From: Oxalicibacterium flavum
GTDB taxonomy: Bacteria > Pseudomonadota > Gammaproteobacteria > Burkholderiales > Burkholderiaceae_D
NCBI RefSeq assembly: GCF_014635065.1
Contig: NZ_BMCG01000005.1
Span: 62,001-126,000, forward strand
DNA length: 64,000 nucleotides
Reading direction: 5' to 3'
Part shown: positions 48,198-57,242 of the stretch, piece after piece
Position numbering within the stretch: the stretch's first letter is position 1
Layout of the letters: every line of letters begins with the position of its first letter
The notes under the pieces: generated by a model
The model's input: the letters and a program-made list of their open reading frames with translations, nothing else
The model's database searches: none
Told to the model about the DNA's origin: nothing
Program-made: the position numbers and the translations under genes

Positions 48198-48299
48198 TTG
48201 CGGTTCTTCCGTTCGCTCAGGAAGAGACAACAAGGATGTGTACGCGGAAGGTTGCGCGTAACCGCCATTTTTGAGCGATTCATTTTTTGGAAAGTCATC

Positions 48300-48728
48300 A
48301 TGAAAACTTTTTCCGCAAAAGGACATGAAGTCCAGCGCGACTGGTTCGTGATTGACGCGACGGACAAGGTCCTCGGACGTGTTGCCAGCGAAGTGGCACG
48401 CCGACTGCGCGGCAAGCACAAACCCGAATTCACTCCGCACGTCGATACCGGCGACTACATTGTCGTGATCAACGCAGGCAAGCTGCGCGTGACCGGCACC
48501 AAGGCCACCGACAAGACCTACTATCGCCACAGCGGTTATCCGGGCGGCATCTACGAAACCAACTTCCTGAAAATGCAACAGCGTTTTCCGGGCCGCGCAC
48601 TCGAGAAAGCCGTCAAGGGCATGCTGCCGAAAGGCCCGCTCGGTTACGCGATGATCAAGAAGCTGAAAGTGTATGCAGAGGATTCGCACCCGCACGCCGC
48701 TCAGCAACCCAAAGCACTCGATTTCTAA
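48300..48728 (+). CDS. rplM: 50S ribosomal protein L13
   Basis: This 142-residue universal ribosomal protein (uL13) has typical segments [46 protein letters not shown] and [11 protein letters not shown]. The ATG at 48300 has GGAAAG upstream. It is followed after nine bases by rpsI, the near-universal pair. Confidence 0.98.
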   Translation: MKTFSAKGHEVQRDWFVIDATDKVLGRVASEVARRLRGKHKPEFTPHVDTGDYIVVINAGKLRVTGTKATDKTYYRHSGYPGGIYETNFLKMQQRFPGRALEKAVKGMLPKGPLGYAMIKKLKVYAEDSHPHAAQQPKALDF

Positions 48729-48737
48729 GGAACAGCC

Positions 48738-49130
48738 ATGATCGGTAACTACAACTACGGCACCGGCCGTCGCAAGAGTGCAGTGGCTCGCGTCTTCATC
48801 AAATCGGGTTCGGGTCAGATCGTCGTCAACGGCAAACCGGCCGCCGAGTACTTCTCGCGCGAAACCGGCCTGATGGTCATCCGTCAACCGCTGGAACTGA
48901 CGAACAACGTCGAAACCTTCGACATCATGGTCAACGTGCATGGCGGCGGCGAGTCCGGCCAGGCAGGTGCAGTGCGCCACGGCATCACCCGCGCCCTGAT
49001 CGACTACGATGCCGCGCTCAAGCCGGAACTGTCGAAAGCCGGTTTCGTCACGCGCGATGCACGCGAAGTGGAACGTAAAAAGGTTGGTCTGCGCAAGGCG
49101 CGCCGCGCCAAGCAGTTCTCCAAGCGTTAA
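48738..49130 (+). CDS. rpsI: 30S ribosomal protein S9
   Basis: This 130-residue protein (uS9) has [13 protein letters not shown] at the N-terminus and the conserved C-terminal basic tail ending QFSKR, which reaches the P-site tRNA. AAGGAA lies before the start. A strong terminator follows. Confidence 0.98.
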   Translation: MIGNYNYGTGRRKSAVARVFIKSGSGQIVVNGKPAAEYFSRETGLMVIRQPLELTNNVETFDIMVNVHGGGESGQAGAVRHGITRALIDYDAALKPELSKAGFVTRDAREVERKKVGLRKARRAKQFSKR

Positions 49131-49151
49131 TCTGCCGTCTTCAGCAGTATC

Positions 49152-49186
49152 GAAAAGCCGTCGGGTTTGCGCCCGGCGGCTTTTTT
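49152..49186 (+). terminator. Terminator after rpsI
   Basis: AAAAGCCGTCGGG and CCCGGCGGCTTTTTT form a stem with one wobble pair and a T6 tail. Confidence 0.92.
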
Positions 49187-49255
49187 CTTTTGGGGCCTGT
49201 GCCGAGCGGCGCTTTTCGCCGGACAGGCGTCACGAAGACGCAAGGCGTCGCCTGT

Positions 49256-49261
49256 TAAAAT
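49256..49261 (+). promoter_or_regulatory. Candidate -10 box for argC
   Basis: TAAAAT in TGTTAAAATAATCG lies 40 bases before the argC start, after the rpsI terminator. No clear -35. Confidence 0.35.
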
Positions 49262-49301
49262 AATCGACAATTTTTTGCTGGAAGAAGAGAGGATCAACGA
49301 G

Positions 49302-50339
49302 ATGATCAAGGTCGGCATCGTCGGCGGTACGGGATACACGGGGGTGGAGTTGCTGCGTCTGCTGGCAACGCATCCGGAAGTCGAACTGGCGGCCATCACG
49401 TCGCGCAAGGAAGATGGCATGCCGGTGGCGGACATGTTCCCGTCGCTGCGCGGCCGTGTCGATCTCGCGTTCTCGTCGCCGGACAAGGCCAGGCTGACCG
49501 AGTGCGACGTGGTGTTCTTCGCCACCCCGCATGGCGTGGCGATGGCGCAGGCGCCGGAATTGCTGGCTGCCGGCGTCAAGGTGATCGACCTGGCGGCGGA
49601 TTTTCGCCTGCAGGACACGGCGAGCTTCGAGAAGTGGTACAAGCAGCCGCACACCTGCCCCGACCTGTTGAAGGAAGCGGCCTACGGCCTGGTCGAGCTG
49701 AACCGCGATGCGATCAGGAAGGCGCGCATCGTCGGCAATCCCGGCTGCTATCCGACCACCATGCAGCTTGGCTTCGCGCCGCTGCTGAAGGCCGGCGTGA
49801 TCGATGCCTCGCACCTGATCGCCGACTGCAAGTCGGGTGTTTCCGGCGCCGGCCGCAAGGCCGAGGTGGCGACGCTGTTCTCGGAAGCGAGCGACAACTT
49901 CAAGGCCTATGGCGTGTCCGGCCATCGGCATTCGCCGGAAACGCTGGAGCGCCTGTCGCTGCTGACCGGCGACAAGGTCGGCCTGATCTTCACGCCGCAC
50001 CTGACACCGATGATCCGCGGCATGCATTCGACGCTGTATGCGCGCCTGACCACGGACATCGACAATGCCGGCCTGCAGGCGCTGTTCGAGCAGGCCTATG
50101 CCGACGAGCCGTTCGTCGATGTCATGCCCTTCGGTTCGCATCCCGAGACGCGCTCGACGCGCGCCTCCAACATGCTGCGCATCGCGCTGCACCGTCCTGC
50201 CGATGGCGACACGGTGGTGGTGCTGGTGGTGCAGGACAACTTGGTCAAGGGCGCGTCCGGCCAGGCGGTGCAGTGCATGAACCTGATGTTCGGCCTGGAA
50301 GAAACCGCCGGCCTGCGGCACGTGCCCGTGCTGCCGTGA
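49302..50339 (+). CDS. argC: N-acetyl-gamma-glutamyl-phosphate reductase
   Basis: This 345-residue enzyme reduces N-acetylglutamyl phosphate in arginine synthesis. Visible are the NADP loop [17 protein letters not shown], the catalytic C149 (GNPGCYPT) and H210 (VSGHRHSPE). The start MIKVGIVGG has GAGAGGA upstream; the longer frame begins inside the rpsI terminator with TTG. The DUF6776-like gene follows after 19 bases. Confidence 0.96.
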   Translation: MIKVGIVGGTGYTGVELLRLLATHPEVELAAITSRKEDGMPVADMFPSLRGRVDLAFSSPDKARLTECDVVFFATPHGVAMAQAPELLAAGVKVIDLAADFRLQDTASFEKWYKQPHTCPDLLKEAAYGLVELNRDAIRKARIVGNPGCYPTTMQLGFAPLLKAGVIDASHLIADCKSGVSGAGRKAEVATLFSEASDNFKAYGVSGHRHSPETLERLSLLTGDKVGLIFTPHLTPMIRGMHSTLYARLTTDIDNAGLQALFEQAYADEPFVDVMPFGSHPETRSTRASNMLRIALHRPADGDTVVVLVVQDNLVKGASGQAVQCMNLMFGLEETAGLRHVPVLP

Positions 50340-50358
50340 GCGGCGCGGTCATCCACGC

Positions 50359-51114
50359 ATGAACGCGCCCAAGCCGGTTTTCAAATCCCTCAAGCGCAAG
50401 CTGTGGCTGAGCCGCTGGTCGGTGGGCGCGCCGCGCATGACGATCAGGAATCATCTGCCGTGGCCGCTGCGCGCGATCTTCATCGCCATCGTGGTCGGCC
50501 TGGGCGGGGCGGTGGCCATGTGGGCCTACGACGCGGGACGCAATTTCACCGGGTTTGGCGACCGGCCGACGGCAAGCCAGTTCGAGGCTTTGCGGGGCGA
50601 ATTGCAACAGGTCGAGAAGGAGCGCGACGATTACCGCGCCACGGTCAATGCCGCCGAAAGCCGCCTGAACATCGAGAAGGCGATGCAGGCGCAACTGGCC
50701 GAGCAGGTGCGTGCGCTGGAAGCGCAGAACGGCAAGCTCAAGGAGGATCTGGCCTTTTTCGACAGCCTGCTGCCGACCGCGACCGGTTCCTCGGGCCTGA
50801 CGATCCGCCGCCTGAAGGCGGAGATGGTAGACCCCACCCACCTGCGCTACCGCATGCTGCTGATGCAGGGCGGACGCGGCACGCGGGAGTTCAACGGCAG
50901 TTACCAACTGGTGGTGACGCTGGTTCAGAACGATAAAAGTGCTATGATCACCTTCCCCAAACCCGAGTCTGCCGGCGCCTATCGCTTGTCATTCAAGCAT
51001 TATCAGCGCGTCGAGGGCGTGCTGGACGTGCCGCCCGACGCGGTCGTCAAGTCCGTGCAGATCAAGGTCCTCGAGCGTGGTGCAGTGCGCGCGCAACAGT
51101 CTGAAAACCTGTAA
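50359..51114 (+). CDS. Single-pass membrane protein with periplasmic coiled coil (DUF6776-like)
   Basis: The 251-residue protein has a basic N-terminus, one transmembrane helix (about residues 37-56, PLRAIFIAIVVGLGGAVAMW) and a coiled coil (about 78-135, rich in Glu, Gln, Leu). It ends in a beta-rich C-terminal domain (about 145-245). I take it as the family now called DUF6776, on memory only. The next gene, ten bases on, is a bactofilin, a cytoskeletal scaffold that in other bacteria recruits peptidoglycan enzymes through membrane partners. A partner role is inference. Confidence 0.75.
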   Translation: MNAPKPVFKSLKRKLWLSRWSVGAPRMTIRNHLPWPLRAIFIAIVVGLGGAVAMWAYDAGRNFTGFGDRPTASQFEALRGELQQVEKERDDYRATVNAAESRLNIEKAMQAQLAEQVRALEAQNGKLKEDLAFFDSLLPTATGSSGLTIRRLKAEMVDPTHLRYRMLLMQGGRGTREFNGSYQLVVTLVQNDKSAMITFPKPESAGAYRLSFKHYQRVEGVLDVPPDAVVKSVQIKVLERGAVRAQQSENL

Positions 51115-51124
51115 GGAGTTCATC

Positions 51125-51529
51125 ATGTTCGGCAAGAAAGCCAAGAGCACCATCGACAGCCTGATCGGCGCCACCACCACGATTACCGGCGACGTCCACT
51201 TCAAGGGCGGACTGCGCATCGACGGCATCGTCAAGGGCGACGTGATCGCCGAGGCGGACGAGGTCAGCATGCTGGTCATTTCCGAACATGCGCGGGTCGA
51301 GGGCGAGGTGCGGGTCGCGCACCTGCTGGTCAATGGCGAGATCGTCGGACCGGTGATATCGTCGGCGCTGCTTGAATTGCAGCCGAAAGCCCGCATAACA
51401 GGGGATGTGACCTACAAGGCGCTGGAGATGCACGGCGGAGCGATCGTCTCCGGCAAGCTGACCCATGATGTTCTGGAGCAACCCGTCCTGAAACTGGCCA
51501 GCCCGGCCGTCGCGGCAAACAACACGTGA
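51125..51529 (+). CDS. Bactofilin (polymer-forming cytoskeletal protein)
   Basis: This 134-residue protein has a bactofilin beta-helix core (about 17-115) built from repeats of short hydrophobic strands, such as TTITGDVHFKGGLRIDGIVKG and EGEVRVAHLLVNGEIVG. Bactofilins self-assemble without nucleotide and position cell-wall enzymes. AAGGAG lies six bases before the ATG (MFGKKAKSTID). It is probably co-transcribed with argC and the coiled-coil membrane gene. Confidence 0.92.
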   Translation: MFGKKAKSTIDSLIGATTTITGDVHFKGGLRIDGIVKGDVIAEADEVSMLVISEHARVEGEVRVAHLLVNGEIVGPVISSALLELQPKARITGDVTYKALEMHGGAIVSGKLTHDVLEQPVLKLASPAVAANNT

Positions 51530-51544
51530 AATCGCGACTGGGTC

Positions 51545-51550
51545 TATAAT
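51545..51550 (+). promoter_or_regulatory. Candidate -10 box for erpA
   Basis: A perfect TATAAT lies 29 bases before the erpA start. No strong -35 is present, so activation by a regulator is possible. Confidence 0.45.
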
Positions 51551-51579
51551 GGATCAACGTTTTCCAGCAGGAGTCTGAA

Positions 51580-51930
51580 ATGAATGCAATTGCCGAAATG
51601 CCAGCACCGATCAAGTTCAGCGACAGCGCTGCAGCCAAGGTCGCAGAGCTGATCGAGGAAGAGGGCAACCCGGATCTGAAACTGCGCGTGTTCGTGCAGG
51701 GCGGCGGTTGCTCGGGCTTCCAGTACGGTTTCACCTTCGACGAGATCACCAACGAAGACGACACCACCATGACCAAGAACGGCGTACAGCTGCTCATCGA
51801 TTCGATGAGCTATCAGTACCTGGTCGGTGCCGAGATCGACTACAAGGATGATCTGGAAGGCGCGCAGTTCGTGATCAAGAATCCGAACGCGACGACGACC
51901 TGCGGTTGCGGTTCCTCGTTCTCCGCGTAA
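51580..51930 (+). CDS. erpA: Iron-sulfur cluster insertion protein ErpA
   Basis: This 116-residue A-type Fe-S carrier has all three cluster cysteines: C44 ([11 protein letters not shown]) and C108 and C110 ([12 protein letters not shown]). It delivers clusters to apo-proteins, including those of isoprenoid synthesis. The start [13 protein letters not shown] is 29 bases after a TATAAT. A bidirectional terminator follows. Confidence 0.96.
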   Translation: MNAIAEMPAPIKFSDSAAAKVAELIEEEGNPDLKLRVFVQGGGCSGFQYGFTFDEITNEDDTTMTKNGVQLLIDSMSYQYLVGAEIDYKDDLEGAQFVIKNPNATTTCGCGSSFSA

Positions 51931-51944
51931 GTCTTTTCGTCCAT

Positions 51945-51974
51945 AAAAAAAGCGCAGCTTCGGCTGCGCTTTTT
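51945..51974. terminator. Bidirectional terminator between erpA and anmK
   Basis: AAAAAGCGCAGC (51947-51958) and GCTGCGCTTTTT (51963-51974) form a perfect stem with a stable TTCG tetraloop, flanked by A and T runs. Confidence 0.94.
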
Positions 51975-52015
51975 GTTTGTCCTTCGCCTGCAGCGGCGAG
52001 CGCATAGGGAAGAAA

Positions 52016-53170
52016 TCAGGCCGGATACAGCGCGCCCAGAATGCGCAGGCCTTCGGCGCCGGTGACGGCCGGCATGTTGGCTGGCTGCTTGGTATCGAAG
52101 CGCTGTGCCAGCCAGGCGAAGGCGAGGGCCTCGATTTGGTTCGGTGCAATGCCGAGCGTGGCGGTCGAGGTCACGACGATATCCGGGCGATGCAGCTTGA
52201 GTGAAAAATAGATCAGCGTCATCAGGTAGCTGTTGAACGCGCCGCCGCCGCAGACATAGACGGTGCTGGTGTTCGGCGCGTACTGCCTGATGGCGTCGCT
52301 GATGGTGGTGGCGGTGAAGACGGTCAGCGTCGCCTGTACGTCGGCGCTCGCGATGCCCGGGAATTCCTCGAGCCGCTCGGCCAGCCATGCCGGATGGAAC
52401 AGGTCGCGGCCGGTGCTCTTGGGCGGCGGCAGCGACAGGAAGGGTTCCTCGCGCAGGCGCGCCAGCAATCCCGCATGCACCTTGCCGGTCTTGGCCCATT
52501 CGCCGCCTTCGTCGTAGGCGCGGCCGTCGTGCTGTGCGATCCAGGCGTCGAGCAGCACGTTGCCGGGACCGGTGTCGAAGCCGGTGACCGGCCGGCTCAG
52601 GTTGCCGGGCAGGATGCTGATGTTGGCGATGCCGCCGATGTTGACCACCACGCGATCCTCGCCCTGCTGCGCGAACAGCGCATGATGGAAGGCCGGCACC
52701 AGCGGCGCGCCCTGGCCGCCGGCGGCGATGTCGCGGCTGCGGAAGTCGGCGATGACGTCGATGCCGGTCAGTTCGGCCAGCAATGCCGGATTGTTGGTCT
52801 GGCGCGAATAGCCGGCGTCAGGGCGGTGGCGCACTGTCTGGCCATGCACGCCGATCGATTCCACCTGCTGCATCGAGATGCCCGCCTGCTGCAATACGGC
52901 GCTCACGCATTCGGCATACTGCTCGACCAGCCGGTTGGCGGCCAGCGCCTCGCGATGGATTTCGTCGGGGCCGCTAGATTGCAGCGCCAGCAGTTCGGAG
53001 CGCAGTTCGGCCGGAAACGGAATGTGGGCTGTGCCAAGGGTTTCCTGCAGCGCGCCGGTATCGTTGGCGAAGGAGGCGACGACGCCGTCAACGCCGTCGA
53101 GGCTGGTGCCTGACATCAGGCCGATGTAATAGGAAGCTGCGGGAGCGGTTGCGGGATCGGGAGTGGACAT
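52016..53170 (-). CDS. anmK: Anhydro-N-acetylmuramic acid kinase
   Basis: This 384-residue kinase opens and phosphorylates 1,6-anhydro-MurNAc, feeding recycled peptidoglycan sugar back into MurNAc-6-P. The diagnostic start YIGLMSGTSLDGVDGVVASF, NIGGIANISILPG and FDTGPGNVLLDAW are intact. The ATG at 53170 is preceded directly by seven T residues and a large hairpin; no Shine-Dalgarno sequence is present. Either the mRNA is leaderless or initiation is controlled by that structure. The M23 peptidase gene lies upstream on the same strand. Confidence 0.94.
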   Translation of the reverse strand: MSTPDPATAPAASYYIGLMSGTSLDGVDGVVASFANDTGALQETLGTAHIPFPAELRSELLALQSSGPDEIHREALAANRLVEQYAECVSAVLQQAGISMQQVESIGVHGQTVRHRPDAGYSRQTNNPALLAELTGIDVIADFRSRDIAAGGQGAPLVPAFHHALFAQQGEDRVVVNIGGIANISILPGNLSRPVTGFDTGPGNVLLDAWIAQHDGRAYDEGGEWAKTGKVHAGLLARLREEPFLSLPPPKSTGRDLFHPAWLAERLEEFPGIASADVQATLTVFTATTISDAIRQYAPNTSTVYVCGGGAFNSYLMTLIYFSLKLHRPDIVVTSTATLGIAPNQIEALAFAWLAQRFDTKQPANMPAVTGAEGLRILGALYPA

Positions 53171-53230
53171 AAAAAAACCGTTTGTGTGGATGGAAGCATT
53201 GTAAGGTACTTCCTTCCAGACAAACGGTTT
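53171..53230 (-). terminator. Large stem with U-tract between the M23 gene and anmK
   Basis: Arms at 53175-53196 and 53209-53230 are complementary at 20 of 22 positions, with a 12-base loop. Read on the minus strand the stem is followed by T7, then the anmK ATG. The loop contains TACAAT on the minus strand (53198-53203), a possible -10 box. It should end the M23 transcript and may also carry the anmK promoter. Confidence 0.85.
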
Positions 53231-53263
53231 GCGCCGCCGTTCAATCGCGGCGGATATTTCCTG

Positions 53264-54628
53264 TTATCGCGCGGCGACGCGCATGTTGGCATTCTCCGGT
53301 GTCAGCAGCGCAAAGCGATGCTGCATGGACGACGCCACTTCGCGGAATTTCTTCATCTGCGCGACATTGAGCGGCTGCGCGTTGGGTACGTCGATCGACA
53401 TCGGATCGCGCGCGACATTGTTGACGCGGAATTCGTAATGCAGATGCGGGCCGGTGGCCCAGCCGGTCGAACCGACGTAGCCGATCACCTGGCCTTGCGA
53501 AACCTTGGTTCCCTTGCGCATGCCGCTGACGAAGCGGCTCATGTGGGCGTACAGCGTCGAATAATTGTTCCAGTGCTTGATCGTCACCACGTTGCCGTAG
53601 CCGCGCTGGGTGCCGACGAAGTCGATCACGCCATCGCCCGAGGCACGGATCGGCGTGCCGGTGGCAGCCGCAAAGTCGACGCCCTTGTGTGCCTTCCACT
53701 GGCCCGAGATCGGATGGCGGCGCATCGAGAAGCCGGACGAGATGCGGCTGAACTCGAGCGGTGACTTGAGGAAGGCCTTCTTCAGCGACTTGCCGTCGAA
53801 GCTGTAATAGCCGCCGCTTTTGGCCGAATCCTCGAACCAGACCGATTGGTAGACGCTGGAGCCGTTCATGAATTCGCCTGCCAGCACGCGTCCGGCGTGC
53901 ACATACTCGCCATTCTGCCAGTAGGTTTCATAGACCACGTTGAAGCGGTCGCCACGGCGCAGGTCGGAGGCGAAGTCGATGTTGGTGGAGAACATGTCGA
54001 CGATCTGCGTCGCGATGTTGTCGGGAATCTGCGCCACGTCGGTAGCGGCGAACAGCGAGGAGCGGATCACGCCCGAGCGCATCTCGATACGCTTTTCCAT
54101 CACGCCAGGGGTTTGCTCGGCCTTGAAGCCGTCTTCGTTGCGCGTGATGACGACATTGGAAACCGATTCGTTGCGGCCTTCGATCACCACGCTGCTCAAC
54201 TGCTGGAGCTCGCCGTCGGCATTGACGTGCGCCTGCACGCGCTTGCCCGGCTTGAGCTGCATCACGCTGCGCGCGACCGGATCGGATTTGATGAAGGAGG
54301 CGGCATTGGCGTCGTCAACACCAAGGCGCTGCAGCAGCGTGGCGAGCGTGTCGCCCGAACGCACGCGTTCTTCGCTGACGTAATTCGTTTGTGCGGCATC
54401 GAGGGCCGCAATCTGTTCTGCCAGGTGCGGCAGCTCGAGTTCTTCGGAAATGGCCCGTACCGGCAGGTCTTCGGCATCGGGTGCCATCGGGGCAACGCCG
54501 GCGGCGCCGAAGGCGCACAAGGCCAGCAGCAGGGCGGAAGCGGAAACAATGCGCGTTTTGCGCGAGGAACCGATGAGAAGATGTTTTCTGGCCGAGCTTG
54601 CGCTCAGGAATTTATTTAATGTGAACAT
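53264..54628 (-). CDS. M23-family (LytM) peptidoglycan endopeptidase, MepM-like
   Basis: This 454-residue protein has an N-terminal signal anchor (about 27-46), a LysM-like/OapA-like middle part with [14 protein letters not shown], and a C-terminal M23 zinc peptidase domain. Metal ligands are visible at H314 and D318 (HKGVDF) and H397 with H395 in PHLHYEF. It probably cuts crosslinks in peptidoglycan to let the wall grow. The start MFTLNKFLSASS is preferred; the frame upstream runs into the tyrS leader. It is divergent from tyrS. Confidence 0.9.
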   Translation of the reverse strand: MFTLNKFLSASSARKHLLIGSSRKTRIVSASALLLALCAFGAAGVAPMAPDAEDLPVRAISEELELPHLAEQIAALDAAQTNYVSEERVRSGDTLATLLQRLGVDDANAASFIKSDPVARSVMQLKPGKRVQAHVNADGELQQLSSVVIEGRNESVSNVVITRNEDGFKAEQTPGVMEKRIEMRSGVIRSSLFAATDVAQIPDNIATQIVDMFSTNIDFASDLRRGDRFNVVYETYWQNGEYVHAGRVLAGEFMNGSSVYQSVWFEDSAKSGGYYSFDGKSLKKAFLKSPLEFSRISSGFSMRRHPISGQWKAHKGVDFAAATGTPIRASGDGVIDFVGTQRGYGNVVTIKHWNNYSTLYAHMSRFVSGMRKGTKVSQGQVIGYVGSTGWATGPHLHYEFRVNNVARDPMSIDVPNAQPLNVAQMKKFREVASSMQHRFALLTPENANMRVAAR

Positions 54629-54637
54629 GCAATAAGT

Positions 54638-54643
54638 TAAAAT
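54638..54643 (+). promoter_or_regulatory. Candidate -10 box for tyrS
   Basis: TAAAAT in AGTTAAAATCAG lies 141 bases before tyrS in the divergent region. The leader that follows is long for an unregulated gene, but I see no T-box element. Confidence 0.3.
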
Positions 54644-54784
54644 CAGCCGCTTGTTCAGTGCTCTTGTTTTGCTTTTATCGATAAAGGTAACGGCAAGGTT
54701 GAAAAATCGTTGGAACAAGAATCAACGGGCATTGTACCGATTTCTGCTTTTCCTACACCCCTTTCTTACAATTTTTTCCCCAAC

Positions 54785-56029
54785 ATGGACGTTTCTCCTA
54801 CAAATCCGCCAGGCGCCTCGTTGCCGCTCTCCGACGCTGTCCAGCAGGCCCTCGCGGTCACGAAACGCGGTGTTGAAGAATTGCTCATCGAATCCGAGTT
54901 CGTCCAGAAGCTGGTACGTGCCGAACAGACCGGCACACCGTTGCGGATCAAGTTCGGAATGGACCCCACGGCGCCCGATCTGCACCTCGGTCATACGGTC
55001 GTCCTGACCAAGCTGCGTCAGTTGCAAGATCTGGGCCACACGGTGATCCCGCTGATCGGCGACTTCACGACCACCATCGGCGACCCGTCCGGACGCAACA
55101 GCACCCGCCCGCCGCTGACGCGCGAGCAGATCGAGGCGAATGCGGCCACCTACTTCGATCAGTTGCGCCTGGTGCTGGACCTCGAGCGAGCCGAAGTCCG
55201 CTACAACTCCGAGTGGTGCGACCCGCTGGGTGCGCGCGGCATGATCCAGCTGGCAGCCAAATATACGGTCGCCCGCATGATGGAGCGTGACGATTTCAGC
55301 AAGCGCTTCAAGTCGAACCAGTCGATCTCGGTGCACGAATTTCTTTATCCGCTGATGCAGGGCTACGACTCGGTTGCGCTCAAGAGCGACCTCGAACTCG
55401 GCGGCACGGACCAGAAGTTCAACCTGCTGGTCGGCCGTCATCTGCAGCAGGAATACGGGCAGGAGCCGCAGTGCATCCTGACCATGCCGCTGCTCGAAGG
55501 CCTGGACGGCGTCGAGAAGATGTCCAAGTCCAAGGGCAACTACATCGGCATCACCGAGCCGGCCAACACCATGTTCGCCAAGATCATGAGCATTTCCGAC
55601 GTCATGATGTGGCGCTACTACGAACTGCTGTCGCTGCGTTCGCTGGACGAGATCGCGCAGTTCCGCCGCGAGGTCGAGGGCGGTCGCAATCCGCGCGACA
55701 TCAAGGTGTTGCTGGGTCAGGAGATCGTCGAGCGCTTCCACTCGCGCCAGGCGGCCGAGGAGGCGCTGGCCGATTTCGTCAACCGCTCCAAGGGCGGCAT
55801 CCCGGACGAGATTCCGGAAGTCGCGCTGTCCGGCGCGCCGCTCGGCATCGGCCAACTGCTCAAGCAGGCCAATCTGTGCGCCTCCACTTCGGAGGCGCTG
55901 CGCATGGTCGAGCAGGGCGGCGTGCGTATCGACGGTGCAACCGTCAGCGACAAGGCGCTCAAGGTGGATGCCGGCACGCTGGTGGTGCAGGTCGGCAAGC
56001 GCAAGTTCGCGCGCGTGACGCTCTCGTAA
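54785..56029 (+). CDS. tyrS: Tyrosyl-tRNA synthetase
   Basis: This 414-residue class I synthetase charges tRNA-Tyr. The HIGH-type motif is HLGH (67-70, [10 protein letters not shown]) and the KMSKS loop is at 245-249. An S4 RNA-binding domain ends the protein ([16 protein letters not shown]). The HLGH form and length are those of the TyrZ-like bacterial subgroup. The ATG ([10 protein letters not shown]) is preferred to a TTG upstream. Confidence 0.96.
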   Translation: MDVSPTNPPGASLPLSDAVQQALAVTKRGVEELLIESEFVQKLVRAEQTGTPLRIKFGMDPTAPDLHLGHTVVLTKLRQLQDLGHTVIPLIGDFTTTIGDPSGRNSTRPPLTREQIEANAATYFDQLRLVLDLERAEVRYNSEWCDPLGARGMIQLAAKYTVARMMERDDFSKRFKSNQSISVHEFLYPLMQGYDSVALKSDLELGGTDQKFNLLVGRHLQQEYGQEPQCILTMPLLEGLDGVEKMSKSKGNYIGITEPANTMFAKIMSISDVMMWRYYELLSLRSLDEIAQFRREVEGGRNPRDIKVLLGQEIVERFHSRQAAEEALADFVNRSKGGIPDEIPEVALSGAPLGIGQLLKQANLCASTSEALRMVEQGGVRIDGATVSDKALKVDAGTLVVQVGKRKFARVTLS

Positions 56030-56039
56030 GAAACCCATC

Positions 56040-56495
56040 GTGATCGGATTGCTGCAGCGTGTGACGCAGGCCGGCGTCGTGGTCGGCGGCGACACCGTGG
56101 GCGCCATCGGCCGCGGCATGATGGTGCTGGTCTGCGCCGAGCGCGGCGATACCGAACGCGAAGCCGATGCACTGCTGAAGAAATTGCTCGGCTATCGCGT
56201 GTTTCCCGATGCGGCCGGCAGGATGAACCTCAGCGTGGCGGATACTGGCGGCGGCCTGTTGCTGGTGCCGCAGTTCACGTTGGCGGCCGATACACGCTCG
56301 GGCACGCGCCCCTCCTTCACGCCGGCTGCCGCGCCGGCCCAGGCCAGCGCCTTGTTCGACCACTTCGTGTCGCAGGCGCGCACGCTGCACGGCGAAGTTG
56401 CCTGCGGTCGTTTCGGCGCCGACATGCAGGTTGCGCTGGTCAACGACGGGCCGGTGACGTTCTGGCTGCAGGTCGCGCCCGCGGCCTTGGCGTGA
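56040..56495 (+). CDS. dtd: D-aminoacyl-tRNA deacylase
   Basis: This 151-residue enzyme removes D-amino acids and glycine wrongly attached to tRNA. The motifs [19 protein letters not shown] and the Gly-cisPro segment NDGPVTFWL are intact. The start is GTG (MIGLLQRV), ten bases after tyrS. Its coupling to tyrS makes sense because Dtd was first described on D-Tyr-tRNA. Confidence 0.95.
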   Translation: MIGLLQRVTQAGVVVGGDTVGAIGRGMMVLVCAERGDTEREADALLKKLLGYRVFPDAAGRMNLSVADTGGGLLLVPQFTLAADTRSGTRPSFTPAAAPAQASALFDHFVSQARTLHGEVACGRFGADMQVALVNDGPVTFWLQVAPAALA

Positions 56496-56537
56496 TTGCC
56501 GGATTGTCCAGTCGCTTGCTCGTGTGCCCGATGCCGT

Positions 56538-56543
56538 TAAAAT
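56538..56543 (+). promoter_or_regulatory. Candidate -10 box for the PEBP-family gene
   Basis: TAAAAT in CCGTTAAAATGGAAAG lies 34 bases before the start at 56578. The TTGCTC 15 bases upstream is a poor -35. Confidence 0.3.
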
Positions 56544-56577
56544 GGAAAGCTATCGCACAGCAGACAACGAGGACGAG

Positions 56578-57222
56578 ATGAAGCTCTGGAGTGACTCCTT
56601 CAAGGACGGCGCCGCCATTCCCGGCGAGTTCGCCTTTTGCGTGCCGGACGCCGCCAATCACGTTGCCATGTCGGCCAACCGCAATCCCCATCTTGCGTGG
56701 CAGGACGTGCCGCCGGCCACGCGTTCGCTGGCGCTGATCGTGCACGATCCGGACGTGCCGTCGCGCGGCGACGACGTCAACCAGGAAGGCCGCAGCGTGC
56801 CGGCCGATCTGCCGCGTGTCGATTTCTTCCACTGGACCCTGATCGATTTGCCGCCGTCGCTGACGCAGATCGCGGCCGGCAGCTTTGCCGACGGCATCAC
56901 GCCGCGCGGCAAGTCGGGCCCGGAGATCGCCGATGCGCCGGTGGATGGTCGCCCGCGCCACGGCATCAACGACTACACCGGCTGGTTCGCGCAGGACAAG
57001 GACATGGCCGGCAGCTACTTCGGCTACGACGGCCCGTGCCCGCCGTGGAACGATGCGATCGCGCATCGCTACGTCTTCACGCTCTATGCGCTCGACATTC
57101 CGCGCGTACCGGTCGAAGGGGATTTCACCGGCGCGCAGGTGCGCGAGGCGATCGCTGGCCACGTGCTGGCCGAGGCCGCGCTGACCGGCTGGTATTCGCT
57201 CAACCCGGCCGTGAAAGTGTGA
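56578..57222 (+). CDS. YbhB/YbcL family Raf-kinase-inhibitor-like protein (PEBP fold)
   Basis: This 214-residue cytosolic member of the phosphatidylethanolamine-binding protein superfamily has the ligand-site signatures ALIVHDPDVPSRGDD and FFHWTLIDLPP. GINDYTGWF and GYDGPCPPWNDAIAHRYVF match the YbhB group. The bacterial function is unclear. The start MKLWSDSFKDG has GAGGACG upstream. The next gene begins about 20 bases past the stop. Confidence 0.88.
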   Translation: MKLWSDSFKDGAAIPGEFAFCVPDAANHVAMSANRNPHLAWQDVPPATRSLALIVHDPDVPSRGDDVNQEGRSVPADLPRVDFFHWTLIDLPPSLTQIAAGSFADGITPRGKSGPEIADAPVDGRPRHGINDYTGWFAQDKDMAGSYFGYDGPCPPWNDAIAHRYVFTLYALDIPRVPVEGDFTGAQVREAIAGHVLAEAALTGWYSLNPAVKV

Positions 57223-57242
57223 CAGAAAGAGTGAAGGACAGC

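Noticed and set aside
48300-49130. A known ribosomal-protein leader or riboswitch before rplM
   Set aside because: The leader has some pairing, but I could not match it to a described L13 or other leader motif by eye.
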